From Colletes latitarsis (taxonomy: Eukaryota; Arthropoda; Insecta; Hymenoptera; Colletidae), in NCBI RefSeq assembly GCF_051014445.1, contig NW_027488370.1, positions 12,462,001 to 12,526,000 of the forward strand: DNA of 64,000 bases, read 5' to 3'. The notes below the pieces were generated by a model. That model was not told the DNA's origin and did not search any database. It was given only the letters and a program-made list of their open reading frames with translations. This document shows, piece after piece, positions 39,344 through 52,635 of the stretch. Position 1 is the first letter of the stretch. Every line of letters starts with the position of its first letter. A program made the position numbers and the translations under genes.

Positions 39344-41283
39344 TGATCGAAACCAGGTTTAATGGTCTGTTTCAGTGTGGTACCACATTACTACGTGATC
39401 CAAACCAGAAAAATACCCAGGATCTGTTCAACAAGTATGTGATGAACGCGAAAATATGAACCTGATGAGGGCAAATCGCAGACCTATCCCAGACATAACT
39501 TGCGTTATCCTCTAAAATATTGATCGAAGCCAGGTTTAATGGACTGTTTCAGTGTGGTACCTCATTACTACGTGATCCAAACCACAAAAAACCCAGGATC
39601 CGTTCAACAAGTATGTGAAGAATGCGAAAATATGACCCTGATGAGGGCAAATCCTAGACCTAACCCAGACCTAACATGCGTTATCCTCTAAAATATTTAT
39701 CAAGACCAGGTTTAATTGAATGTTTCAGTGTGGTACCACAATACTACGGAATCCAAACCAGAAAAAGCCCAGAATCTGGCCACCGAGTATGAGAAATATG
39801 CGAAAGTACGAGCCTGATCAGGGCAAATCCCAGACCTATCCCAGACCTAACTTGCGTTGTCCTCTAAAATATTGATCGAAACCAGGTTTAATGGACTGTT
39901 TCAGTGTGGTACCACATTACTACCTGACCCAATCCAGAAAAAGCCCAGAATCTGGCCATGAACTATGAGAAATATGCGAAAGTACGAGCCTGATGAGAGC
40001 AAATCTCAAACCTAACCAAGATCTAACAAGCGTTATTCTCTAAAATATTGATCGCAACCAGGTTTAATGGACTGCTTCAGTGTGGTACCTCATTACTACG
40101 TGATCCAAACCACAAAAAACCCAGGATGTAGCCATCAAGTATGAGAAATATACGAGAGTATGAGCCTGCTGAGGGCAAATCCTAGACCTAACATAGACCT
40201 AACATGCGTTATCCTCTAAAATATTTATCAAGACCAGGTTTAATTGAGTGTTTCAGTGTGGTACCACATTACTACGTGATCCAAACCTGAAAAAACCCAG
40301 GATCTGTTCAACAAGTATGTGAAGAACGCGAAAATATGAACATGATGAGGGCAAATCCCAGATCTAACATAGACCTAACATGAATTATTCTCTAAAATAT
40401 TGATCGAAACCAGGTTTAATGGTCTGTTTCAGTGTGCTACCACATTACTATGTGATCCAAACCAGAAAAATACCCAGGATCTGTTCAACAAGTATGTGAA
40501 GAATGCGAAAATATGACCCTGATGAGGGCAAATCCTAGACCTAACCTAGACCTAACACGAATTATTCTCTAAAATATTGATCGAAACCAGGTTTAATGGA
40601 CTGTTTCAGTGTGGTACCACATTACTACGTGATCCAATCCAGAAAAAGCCCAGGATGTAGCCATCAAGTATGAGAAATATACGAGAGTATGAGCCTGCTG
40701 AGGGCAAATCCTAGACCTAACATAGACCTAACATGCGTTATCCTCTAAAATATTTATCAAGACCAGGTTTAATTGAGTGTTTCAGTGTGGTACCACATTA
40801 CTACGTGATCCAAACCTGAAAAAACCCAGGATCTGTTCAACAAGTATGTGAAGAACGCGAAAATATGAACATGATGAGGGCAAATCCCAGATCTAACATA
40901 GACCTAACATGAATTATTCTCTAAAATATTGATCGAAACCAGGTTTAATGGTCTGTTTCAGTGTGCTACCACATTACTATGTGATCCAAACCAGAAAAAT
41001 ACCCAGGATCTGTTCAACAAGTATGTGAAGAACGCGAAAATATGAACATGATGAGGGCAACTCCCAGATCTAACCTAGACCTAACATGAATTATTCTCTA
41101 AAATATTGATCGAAACCAGGTTTAATGGTCTGTTTCAGTGTGGTACCACATTACTACGTGATCCAAACCAGAAAAATACCCAGGATCTGTTCAACAAGTA
41201 TGTGAAGAACGCGAAAATATGAACCTGATGAGGGCAAATCCCAGACCTAACCTAGACCTAACATGAGTTATCCTCTAAAATAT
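39344..41283 (+). repeat. 10/11-mer HOR copy 4 (1,940 bp, 11 monomers)
   Basis: Landmark CAAGCGTTAT is at 40027, again 1,763 bp on. This unit ends with the extra monomer 41107-41283, which has the CTAGACCTAACATGAG ending seen in copy 1, and so returns to 1,940 bp. Private changes are GTGATGAACGCG and CAAATCGCAGACC in its first monomer. Similarity to the HOR stops after 41283, where the sequence changes to TTTCAGTGCGG. Confidence 0.9.
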
Positions 41284-41869
41284 TGATCGAAACCAGGTTT
41301 AATGGACTGTTTCAGTGCGGTACCACATTACTACGTGATCCAATCCAGAAAAAGCCCAGGATGTAGCCATCAAGTATGAGAAATATGCGAATGTATGAGC
41401 CTGCTGAGGGCAAATCCTAGACCAAACATAGACCTAACATGCGTTATCCTCTAAAATATTTATCAAGACCAGGTTTAATTGACTGTTTCAGTGTGGCATC
41501 ACATTACTACGTGATCCAAACCAGATAAAGCCCAGAATCTGGCCATCAACTATGAGAAATATGCAAAAATACGAGCCTGATGTGAGCAAATCCCAGACCT
41601 AACCTAGACCTAACATTCGTTATTCTCTAAAATATTGATCGAAACCAGGTTTAATGGACTGTTTCAGTGTGGTACCACAATACTACGTCATCCAAACTAG
41701 AAAAAACCCAGGATCTGTTCAACAAGTATGTGGAGAATACGAAAATACGAGCCTGATGTGAGCAAATTCCAGACCTAACCAAGACCTAACATTCGTTATT
41801 CTCTAAAATATTGATCGAAACCAGGTTTAATGGACTGTTTCAGTGTGGTACCACATTACTACGTGATCC
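41284..41869 (+). repeat. Transition monomers after the 10-mer HOR
   Basis: Monomers with GTGGCATCACATTAC, GAGCCTGATGTGAGC and GAGAATACGAAAATACG. These introduce the GATGTGAGC and AACATTCGTTATTC spellings that characterise 41.9-45 kb. No gene is present. Confidence 0.7.
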
Positions 41870-44800
41870 AAACCAAAAAAAACCCAGGATCCGTTCAACA
41901 AGTATGTGAAGAATGCGAAAGTATGACCCTGATGAGGGCAAACCCCAGAACTAACCTAGACCTAACATGCGTTACCCTCAAACATATTGATCGGCACCAG
42001 GTTTAATCGACAGTTTCAGTGTGGTAATACATTACTACGTGATCCAAACCAGAAAAAGCCCAGAATCTGGCCATCAACTATGAGAAATATGCGAAAATAC
42101 GAGCCTGATGTGAGCAAATCCCAGACCTAACCAAGACCTAACATTCGTTATTCTCTAAAACATTGATCGAAACCAGGTTTAATCGACTGTTTCAGTGTGG
42201 TACCACATTACTACGTGATCCAAACCAGAAAAAACCCAGGATCTGTTCAACAAGTATGTGGAGAATGCGAAAGTATATGTCTGATGAGAGAAAATCCCAG
42301 GCATAACCTAGATCAAACATGCGTTACCCTCAAAAATATTGATCGAATCCAGGTTTAATCGACTGTTTCAGTGTGGTACCACATTACTACCTGATCAAAA
42401 CCAGAAAAATACCAAGGATCTGTTCAACAAGTATGTGAAGAACGCGAAAATATGAGCCTGACGAGGGCAAATCCCAGACCTATCCCAGACATAACTTGCG
42501 TTAACATCTAAAATATTGATCGAAATCACGTTTAATGGACTGTTTCAGTGTGGTACCACATTACTACGTGATCCAAACCAGAAAAAACCCAGGATCCGTT
42601 CAACAAGTATGTGGAGAATGCGAAAGTATGAGTCTGATGAGTGATAATCCCAGACCTAACCTAGACCTAACATTCGTTATTCTCTAAAATATTGATCGAA
42701 ACCAGGTTTAATGGACTGTTTCAGTGTGGTACCACAATACTACGTGATCCAAACTAGAAAAAACCCAGGATCTGTTCAACAAGTATGTGGAGAATACGAA
42801 AATATGACCCTGATACGGGCAAATCCCAGGACTAACCTATACATAACATGCGTTATCCTCTAAGATATTGATCGAAACCAGGTTGAGTGGATTGTTTCAG
42901 TGTGGTACCACATTACTACGGGATCCAAACCTGAAAAAACCCAGGATCTGTTCTACAAGTATGTAAGAAACGCGAAACTATGAGCCTGACGAGGGCAAAT
43001 CCCAGACCTATCCCAGACATAACTTGCGTTAACATCTAAAATATTGATCGAAATCACGTTTAATGGACTGTTTCAGTGTGGTACCACATTACTACGTGAT
43101 CCAAAACCAGAAAAAGCATGGCATCCGTTCTACAAGTATGTGAAAAATGCGAAAATATCACCCTGATGAGGGCAAATCCCACACCTATCCCAGACCTAAC
43201 TTGCGTTATCCTCTAAAATATTGATCGAAACCAGGTTTAATGGACTGTTTCAGTGTGGTACCACAATACTACGTGATCCAAACTAGAAAAAACCCAGGAT
43301 CTGTTCAACAAGTATGTGGAGAATACGAAAATATGACCCTGATACGGGCAAATCCCAGGACTAACCTAGACATAACATGCGTTATCCTCTAAAATATTAA
43401 TCGAAACCAGGTTTAATGGACTGTTTCAGTGTGGTACCACATTACTACGGGATCCAAACCAGAAAAAACCCGGGACCTGATCAACAAGTATGTGAAAAAT
43501 GCGAAAGTATGTGTCTGATGAGGGCAAATCCCAGACCTATCCCAGACCTAACATGCGTTATCCTATAAAATATTGATCGAAACCAGGTTTAATGGACTGC
43601 TTCAGTGTGGTACCACATTACTACGTGATCCAAACCAGAAAAGACCCAGGATCTGTTCAACAAGTATGTGGAGAATACGAAAATATGACCCTGATACGGG
43701 CAAATCCCAGGACTAACCTAGACATAACATGCGTTATCCTCTAAAATATTGATCGAAACCAGGTTTAATGGACTGTTTCAGTGTGGTACCACATTACTAC
43801 GGGATCCAAACCAGAAAAAACCCAGGATCCGTTCAACAAGTATGTGGAGAATGCGAAAGTATGTGTCTCATGCGGGAGAATCCCAGGCCTAACCTAGACC
43901 TAACATGCGTTATCCTCAAAAATATTGATCGACACCAGGTTTAATCGACTGTTTCAGTGTGGTACCACATTACTACGTGATCCAAACCAGAAAAAACCCA
44001 GGATCCTTTCAACAAGTATGTGAAGAATGCGAAAGTATGACCCTGATGAGGGCAAACCCCAGAACTAACCTAGACCTAACATGCGTTACCCTCAAACATA
44101 TTGATCGACACCAGGTTTAATCGACAGTTTCAGTGTGGTAATACATTACTACGTGATCCAAACCAGAAAAAGCCCAGAATCTGGCCATCAACTATGAGAA
44201 ATATGCGAAAATACGAGCCTGATGTGAGCAAATCCCAGACCTAACCAAGACCTAACATTCGTTATTCTCTAAAACATTGATCGAAACCAGGTTTAATCGA
44301 CTGTTTCAGTGTGGTACCACATTACTACGTGATCCAAACCAGAAAAAACCCAGGATCTGTTCAACAAGTATGTGGAGAATGCGAAAGTATATGTCTGATG
44401 AGAGAAAATCCCAGGCCTAACCTAGATCAAACATGCGTTACCCTCAAACATATTGATCGAATCCAGGTTTAATCGACTGTTTCAGTGTGGTACCACATTA
44501 CTACCTGATCAAAACCAGAAAAATACCAAGGATCTGTTCAACAAGTATGTGAAGAACGCGAAAATATGAGCCTGACGAGGGCAAATCCCAGACCTATCCC
44601 AGACATAACTTACGTTAACATCTAAAATATTGATCGAAATCACGTTTAATGGACTGTTTCAGTGTGGTACCACATTACTACGTGATCCAAACCAGAAAAA
44701 ACCCAGGATCCTTTCAACAAGTATGTGAAGAATGCGAAAGTATGACCCTGATGAGGGCAAACCCCAGAACTAACCTAGACCTAACATGCGTTACCCTCAA

Positions 44801-45424
44801 ACATATTGATCGACACCAGGTTTAATCGACAGTTTCAGTGTGGTAATACATTACTACGTGATCCAAACCAGATAAAGCCCAGAATCTGGCCATCAACTAT
44901 GAGAAATATGCGAAAATTCGAGCCTGATGTGAGCAAATCCCAGACCTAACCAAGACCTAACATGCGTTATTCTCTAAAATATTGATCGAAACCTGGTTTA
45001 ATGGACTGTTTCAGTGTGGTACCACAATACTACGTGATCCAAACTAGAAAAAACCCAGGATCTGTTCAACAAGTATGTGGAGAATGCGAAAATATGACCC
45101 TGATACGGGCAAATCCCAGGACTAACCTAGACATAACATGCGTTATCCTCTAAAATATTGATCGAAACCAGGTTTAGTGGACTGTTTCGGTGTGGTACCA
45201 CATTACTACGGGATCCAAACCAGAAAAAACCCAGGATCTGATCAACAAGTATATGAAAAATGCGAAACTATGAGCCTGACGAGGGCAAATCCCAGACCCA
45301 TCCCAGACATAACTTGCGTTAACATCTAAAATATTGATCGAAATCACGTTTAATGGACTGTTTCCGTGTGGTACCACATTACTACGTGATCCAAAACCAG
45401 AAAAAGCATGGGATCCGTTATACA
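41870..45424 (+). repeat. 4-mer blocks reused at 12-mer and 4-mer spacing
   Basis: The unusual GTGGTAATACATTAC monomer (palindrome destroyed) is at 42021, 44135 and 44840. The intervals are 2,114 bp (12 monomers plus 2) and 705 bp (4 monomers plus 1). Its neighbours repeat with it: CCCAGAACTAACC before, GATGTGAGC after, then GCATAACC/GCCTAACC, CTGATCAAAACC and GTTAACATCTAAAATATTG. Between 42.7 and 43.9 kb a second theme, GAGAATACGAAAATATGACC with CTGATACGGGC, recurs at about 42791, 43319 and 43672, and in an AATGCG form near 45081. Confidence 0.75.
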
Positions 45425-46990
45425 AGTATGTGAAAAATGCGAAAATATGACCCTGATGAGGGCAAATCCCACACCTATCCCAGACCTAACTTGCGTTATC
45501 CTCTAAAATATTGATCGAAACCAGGTTTAATGGACTGTTTTTAGTGTGGTACCACATTACTGCGTGATCCAAACCAGAAAAAACCCAGGATCTGTTCAAC
45601 AAAAATGTGAAAAACGCGAAAGTATGAGCCTGATGAGGGCAAATCCCCAGATCTATCCCAGACATACCTTGCGTTATCCTCTAAAATATTGATCGAAACC
45701 AGGTTTAATCGACTGTTTCAGTGTGGTACCACATTACTACCTGATCCAATCCGGAGAAACCCCAGGATCTGTTCAACAAGTATGTGACAAACGCGAAAGT
45801 ATGAGCCTGATGAGGGCAAGTCCCAGACCTGTCCCAGACATAACTTGCGTTATCCGCTAAAATATTGATCGAAACCAGGTTTAATCGACTGTTTCAGTGT
45901 GGTACCACATTACTACGTGATCCAAACCAGAAAGGGCCCAGAATCTGGCCATCAAGTATGAGAAATATGCGAAAGTACGAGTCTGATGAGAGCAAATCCC
46001 AGACCTATCCAAGACCAAACATGCGTTATCCTATAAAATATTGATCGACACCAGGTTCAATCGACTGTTTCGGTGTGGTACCACATTACTACGTGATCCA
46101 AACCAGAAAAAACCCAGGATCCGTTCAACAAGTATGTGTCTCATGAGGGAAAATCCCAGGCCTAACCAAGACCTAACATGCGTCATCCTCAAAAATATTG
46201 ATCGACACCAGGTTTAATCGACTGCTTCAGTGTGGTATCACATTACTACGTGATCCGATCCAGAAAAAGCCCAGTATCTAGCCATGAAGTATGAGAAATA
46301 TGCGATATTATGGGCCTGATTAGGGCAAATCCTAGACGTAACCCAGAACTAACACGCGTTATCCTCAAAAATATTGATCGAAACCAGGTTTAATCACCTG
46401 TTTCAGTGTGGTACCACATTACTGCGTGATCCAAACCAGAAAAAACCCAGGATCTGTTCAACAAGTATGTGAAAAATGCGAAAGTATGATCCTGATGTGG
46501 GCAAATCCCAGGCCTACCCCAGACCTAACTTGCGTTATCCTCTAAAATATTGATCGAAACCAGGTTTAATCGACTGTTTCAGTGTGGTACCACATTACTA
46601 CCTGATCCAAACCAGAAAAAACCCAGGATCTGTTCAACAAGTATGTGACAAACGCGAAAGTATGAGCCTGATGAGGGCAAATCCCCAGATCTATCCCAGA
46701 CATACCTTGCGTTATCCTCTAAAATATTGATCGAAACCAGGTTTAATCGACTGTTTCAGTGTGGTGCCACATTACTACCTGATCCAATCCAGAAAAAACC
46801 CAGGATCTGTTCAACAAGTATGTGAAGAATGCGAAAGTATGAGTCTGATGAGGGCAAATCCCAGGCCTAACCTAGACATAATATGCGTTATCCTCTAAAA
46901 TATTGATCGAAACCTGGTTTAATGGACTGTTTGAGTGTGGTACCACATTACTCCGTGATCCAAACCAGAAAAAACCCAGGATCTGTTCAA
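45425..46990 (+). repeat. 9-mer HOR copy 1 (about 1,566 bp)
   Basis: AAAGGGCCCAGAATCTGG is at 45931 and at 47497, 1,566 bp apart. That equals nine monomers (1,584) minus the 19-bp deletion carried in one monomer, plus 1 bp. The order includes CAAATCCCACACC, ACTGCGTGATCC, CCCAGATCTATCCC, GTGACAAACGCG and GATATTATGGGCC. A one-base gain gives GACTGTTTTTAGTG near 45540. Confidence 0.85.
46081..46237 (+). repeat. 157-bp monomer with 19-bp deletion (first copy)
   Basis: The phase marks at 46081 and 46238 are 157 bp apart. CAAGTATGTGTCTCATGAGG replaces the normal form, which has 19 more bases (GAGAATGCGAA then AGTATGTG). AGTATGTG stands at both ends of the missing segment, so one copy and the interval were lost by slippage or single-strand annealing. 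Confidence 0.92.
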
Positions 46991-48375
46991 CAAGTATGTG
47001 AAAAATGCGAAAATATGACCCTGATGAGGGCAAATCCCACACCTATCCCAGACCTAACTTGCGTTATCCTCTAAAATATTGATCGAAACCAGGTTTAATG
47101 GACTGTTTCAGTGTGGTACCACATTACTGCGTGATCCAAACCAGAAAAACCCAGGATCTGTTCAACAAGAATGTGAAAAACGCGAAAGTATGAGCCTGAT
47201 GAGGGCAAATCCCCAGATCTATCACAGACATACCTTGCGTTATCCTCTAAAATATTGATCGAAACCAGGTTTAATCGACTGTTTCAGTGTGGTACCACAT
47301 TACTACCTGATCCAATCCAGAGAAAACCCAGGATCTGTTCAACAAGTATGTGACAAACGCGAAAGTATGAGCCTGATGAGGGCAAGTCCCAGACCTATCC
47401 CAGACATAACTTGCGTTATCCGCTAAAATATTGATCGAAACCAGGTTTAATCGACTGTTTCAGTGTGGTACCACATTACTACGTGATCCAAACCAGAAAG
47501 GGCCCAGAATCTGGCCATCAAGTATGAGAAATATGCGAAAGTACGAGTCTGATGAGAGCAAATCCCAGACCTATCCAAGACCAAACATGCGTTATCCTAT
47601 AAAATATTCATCGACACCAGGTTCAATCGACTGTTTCGGTGTGGTACCACATTACTACGTGATCCAAACCAGAAAAAACCCAGGATCCGTTCAACAAGTA
47701 TGTGTCTCATGAGGGAAAATCCCAGGCCTAACCAAGACCTAACATGCGTCATCCTCAAAAATATTGATCGACACCAGGTTTAATCGACTGCTTCAGTGTG
47801 GTATCACATTACTACGTGATCCGATCCAGAAAAAGCCCAGTATCTAGCCATGAAGTATGAGAAATATGCGATATTATGGGCCTGATTAGGGCAAATCCTA
47901 GACGTAACCCAGACCTAACACGCGTTATCCTCAAAAATATTGATCGAAAACAGGTTTAATCGACTGTTTCAGTGTGGTACCACATTACTGCGTGATCCAA
48001 ACCAGAAAAAACCCAGGATCTGTTCAACAAGTATGTGAAAAACGCGAAAGTATGAGCCTGATGAGGGCAAATCCCAGACCTATCCCAGACATAACTTGCG
48101 TTATCCTCTAAAATATAGATCGAAACCAGGTTTAATCGACTGTTTCATTGTGGTACCACATTACTACCTGATCCAATCCAGAAAAAACCCAGGATCTGTT
48201 CAACAAGTATGTGAAGAATGCGAAAGTATGAGTCTGATGAGGGCAAATCCCAGGCCTAACCTAGACATAATATGCGTTATCCTCTAAAATATTGATCGAA
48301 ACCTGGTTTAATGGACTGTTTGAGTGTGGTACCACATTACTCCGTGATCCAAACCAGAAAAAACCCAGGATCTGT
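46991..48375 (+). repeat. 9-mer HOR copy 2, one monomer lost
   Basis: This repeats copy 1 from CAAATCCCACACC onward. The marker AACCTGGTTTAATGG is at 46911 and 48300, 1,389 bp apart, which is eight monomers minus 19 bp and not nine. The monomer at about 46577-46752 of copy 1 (GTGACAAACGCG with CCCCAGATC) has no counterpart here. Left-module variants also differ (ATATTCATCGACACC here, ATATTGATCGACACC in copy 1). Confidence 0.8.
47647..47803 (+). repeat. 157-bp monomer with the same 19-bp deletion (second copy)
   Basis: The phase marks at 47647 and 47804 are 157 bp apart, and the junction AAGTATGTGTCTCATGAGGG is the same as at 46120-46145. It lies at the matching place of the 9-mer unit. The shared deletion therefore predates the duplication of the unit. 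Confidence 0.92.
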
Positions 48376-48584
48376 TCAACAAGTATGTGAAAAATGCGAA
48401 AGTATGAGCCTGATGAGGGCAAATCCCAGACCTATCCCAGACCTAACATGCGCTATCCTATAAAATATTGATCGAAACCAGGTTTAATGGACTGTTTCAG
48501 TGTGGTACCACATTACAACGTGATCCATACCAGAAAAAACCCAGGGGATCTGTTCAACAAGTATGTGAAAAACGCGAAATTATG
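48376..48584 (+). repeat. Transition monomer with a 2-bp insertion
   Basis: CCCAGGGGATCTG at about 48540 has two more G than the usual CCCAGGATCTG. The ACATGCGCTATCC and CCTATAAAATATTG spellings appear here and run through 48.4-64 kb. No gene is present. Confidence 0.75.
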
Positions 48585-51500
48585 AGCCTGATGAGGGCAA
48601 ATCCCAGACCTATCCTAGACATAACTTGCGTTATCCTCTAAAATATGGATCGAAACCAGGTTTAATCGACTGTTTCAGTGTGGTACCACATTACTACGTG
48701 ATCCAAACCTGAAAAAGCCAGGGATCTGTTCTACAAGTATGTGAAAAATGCGAAAATATGTCCCTGATGAGGGCAAATCCCACACCTATCCCAGACCAAA
48801 CTTGCGTTATCCTCTAAAATATTGATCGAAACCAGGTTTAATTTTGTGTTTCAGTGTGGTACCACAATACTACGTGATCCAATCCAGACAAAGCCCAGGA
48901 TCTAGCCATGAAGTATGAGAAGTATGCGAAATTATGAGCCTGATGATGGCAAATCCTAGACCTTACCCAGACCTAACATGCGTTATCCTCTAAAATAAAT
49001 ATCAAGACCAGGTTTAATTGAATGTTTCAGTCTGGTACCACATTACTACGCGATCCAAACCAGAAAAAACCCAGGATCCGTTCAACAAGTATGTGAAGAA
49101 TGCGAAAGTATGAGTCTGATGAGTGATAATCCCAGGCCTAACCTAGACCTAACATGCGTTATCCTCAAAATTATTGATCGAGACCAGGTTTAATCGACTG
49201 TTTCAGTGTGGTACCACATTACTACGTGATCCAAACCAGAAAAAAACCCAGGATCTGTTTAACAAGTATGTGAAGTATGCGTAAGTATGAGTCTGATGAG
49301 GGCAAATCCCAGACCTATCCCAGACCTAACTTGCGTTGTCCTCTAAAATATTGATCGAAACCACGTTTAATTGACTGTTTTAGTGTGGTACCACTTTACT
49401 ACGTGGTCCAAAGCAGAAAAAACCCTCGATTAGGTCAACATGTATATTAAAACTGCGAAAGTATGACACTGATGAGGGCAAATCCCAGGCCTAACCTAGA
49501 CCTAACATGCGTTGTCCTCTAAAATATTGATTGAAACCAGGTTTAATTGACTGTTTCAGTGTGGTACCACATTACTACATGATCCAATCCAGTAATAGCC
49601 CAGGATCTAGCCATGAAGTATTAGAAATATGCCAAAGTATGAGCCTGATGAGAGCAAATTCCAGACCTAACCTAGACCTAACATGCGTTATCCTCAAAAA
49701 TATTGATCGAAACCAGGTTTAATGGACTGTTTCAGTGTGGTACCACATTACTACGTGATCCAATCCAGAAATAGCCCAGGATCTAGCCATGAAGTATTAG
49801 AAATATGCCAAAGTATGAGCCTGATAAGGGCAAATCCCAGACCTATCCCAGACCTAACATGCGCTATCCTATAAAATATTGATCGAAACCAGGTTTAATG
49901 GACTGTTTCAGTGTGGTACCACATTACTACGTGATCCAATCCAGAAATAGCCCAGGATCTAGCCATGAAGTATTAGAAATATGCCAAAGTATGAGCCTGA
50001 TAAGGGCAAATCCCAGACCTATCCCAGACCTAACATGCGCTATCCTATAAAATATTGATCGAAACCAGGTTTAATGGACTGTTTCAGTGTGGTACCACAT
50101 TACTACGTGATCCAATCCAGACAAAGCCCAGGATATAGCCATGAAGTATGAGAAATATGCGAAATTATGAGCCTGATTAGGGCAAATCCCAGGCCTAACC
50201 TAGACATAACATGCGTTATCCTCTAAAATATTTATCAAGACCAGGTTTAATTGACTGTTTCAGTGTGGCATCACATTACTGCGTGATCCAAACCTGTGGA
50301 AGCCCAGGATCTGGCCAACAAGAATGAGAAATATGCGAAAGTATGAGCCTGATGAGAGCAAATCCCAGACCTAACCTAGACGTAACATGCGTTGTCCTCT
50401 AAAATGTTTATCGAAACCAGGTTTAATTGACTGTTTTAGTGTGGTACCACTTCACTACGTGATCCAAAGCAGAAAAAACCCTCGATCAGGTAAACATGTA
50501 TGTTAAAACTGTGAAAGTATGACCCTGATGAGGGCAAATCCCAGGCCTAACCTAGACCTAACATGCGTTGTCCTCTAAAATATTGATGGAAACCAGGTTT
50601 AATTGACTCTTTCAGTGTTGTACTACATTACAACGTGGTGCACTCCAGAAAAAGCCCTGGATCTAGCCATCAACTATGAGAAATATGCGAAAGAATGAGC
50701 CTGATAAGGGCAAATCCCAGGCCTATCCCAGACCTAACATGCGCTATCCTATAAAATATTGATCGAAACCAGGTTTAATGGACTGTTTCAGTGTGGTACC
50801 ACATTACTACGCGATGCAAACCAGAAAAAACCCAGGATCTGTTCAACAAGTATGTGAAAAACGCGAAAGTATGAGCATGATGTGGGCAAATCCCAGACCT
50901 ATCCCAGACATAGCTTGCGTTATCCTCTAAAATATTGATCGAAACCAGGTTTAATCGACTGTTTCAGTGTGGTACCACATTACTACGTGATCCAAACCAG
51001 AAAAAAACCCAGGATCTGTTTCACAAGTATGTGAAGTATGCGTAAGTATGAGTCTGATGAGGGCAAATCCCAGACCTATCCCAGACCTAACTTGCGTTGT
51101 CCTCTAAAATATTGATCGAAACCAGGTTTAATTGACTGTTTTAGTGTGGTACCACTTTACTACGTGATCCAAAGCAGAAAAAACCCTCGATTTGGTCAAC
51201 ATGTATATTAAAACTGCGAAAGTATGACACTGATGAGGGCAAATCCCAGGCCTAACCTAGACCTAACATGCGTTGTCCTCTAAAATATTGATTGAAACCA
51301 GGTTTAATTGACTGTGTCAGTGTGGTACCACTTTACTACGTGACCCAAAGCAGAAAAAACCCTCGATCAGGTCAACATGTATGTTAAAACTGTGAAAGTA
51401 TGACCCTGATGAGGGCAAATCCCAGGCCTAACCTAGACCTAACATGCGTTGTGCTCTAAAATATTGATGGAAACCAGGTTTAATTGACTCTTTCAGTGTT

Positions 51501-52635
51501 GTACTACATTACTACGTGGTGCACTCCAGAAAAAGCCCTGGATCTAGCCATCAAGTATGAGAAATATGCGAAAGAATGAGCCTGATAAGGGCAAATCCCA
51601 GACCTATCCCAGACCTAACATGCGTTATCCTATAAAATATTGATCGAAACCAGGTTTAATTGACTGTTTCAGTGTGGTACCACATTACTACGCGATCCAA
51701 ACCAGAAAAAACCCAGGATTTGTTCAACAAGTATGTGAAAAACGCGAAAGTATGAGCATGATTAGGGCAAATCCCAGACCTATCCCAGACATAACTTGCG
51801 TTATCCTCTAAAATATTGATCGAAACCAGGTTTAATCGACTGTTTCGGTGTGGTACCACATTACTACCTGATCCAATCCAGAAAAAACCTAGGATCTTTT
51901 CAACAAGTATGTGACAAACGCGAAAGTATGAGCCTGATGAGGGCAAATGCCAGACCTATCCCGGACATAGCTTGCGTTATCCTCTAAAATATTGATCGAA
52001 ACCAGGTTTAATCGACTGTTTCAGTGTGGTACCACATTACTACGTGATCCAAACCAGAAAAGGCCCAGAATCTGGCCATCAAGTATGAGAAATATGCGAA
52101 AGTACGAGTCTGATGAGAGCAAATCCCAGACCTATCCCAGACCAAACATGCGTTATCCTATAAAATATTGTTCGAAACCAGGTTTAATGGATTGCTTCAG
52201 TGTGGTACCACATTACTACGTGATACAAACCTGAAAAAGCCAGGGATCTGTTCTACAAGTATGTGAAAAATGCGAAAATATGAGCCTGATGATGGCAAAT
52301 CCTAGACCTTACCCAGATCTAACATGCGTTATCCTCTAAAATATATATCAAGACCAGGTTTAATTGAATGTTTCAGTCTGGTACCACATTACTTCGTGAT
52401 CCAAACCAGAAAAAACCCAGGATCCGTTCAACAAGTATGTGAAGAATGCGAAAGTATGAGTCTGATGAGTGATAATCCCAGGCCTAACCTAGACCTAACA
52501 TGCGTTATCCTCAAAAATATTGAGCGAAACCAGGTTTAATGGACTGTTTCAGTGTGGTACCACATTACTACGTGATCCAATCCAGAAATAGCCCAGGATC
52601 TAGCCATGAAGTATTAGAAATATGCCAAAGTATGA
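48585..52635 (+). repeat. 23-mer tandem duplication, copy 1 (about 4.05 kb)
   Basis: Landmarks repeat 4,050 bp later at the start (TTTAATCGACTG after ATATGGATCG: 48661 and 52711) and 4,051 bp later near the end, after a one-base gain in copy 2. The unit mixes GTTCAACA, CTAGCCATGAAG and diverged CCCTCGATTAGG monomers. It includes the odd AACCTGTGGAAGCCCAGG and AGTGTTGTACTACATTAC monomers. Inside the unit, two neighbouring monomers (49733-50085) are near-identical, a younger single-monomer duplication. Confidence 0.9.

Noticed and set aside
49430..49480. The CCCTCGATTAGG stretch as a possible transposon end or insertion
   Set aside because: Monomer length stays at 176 bp and both flanks remain in phase, with no target-site duplication or terminal repeats. 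It is a diverged segment in place, not an insertion.
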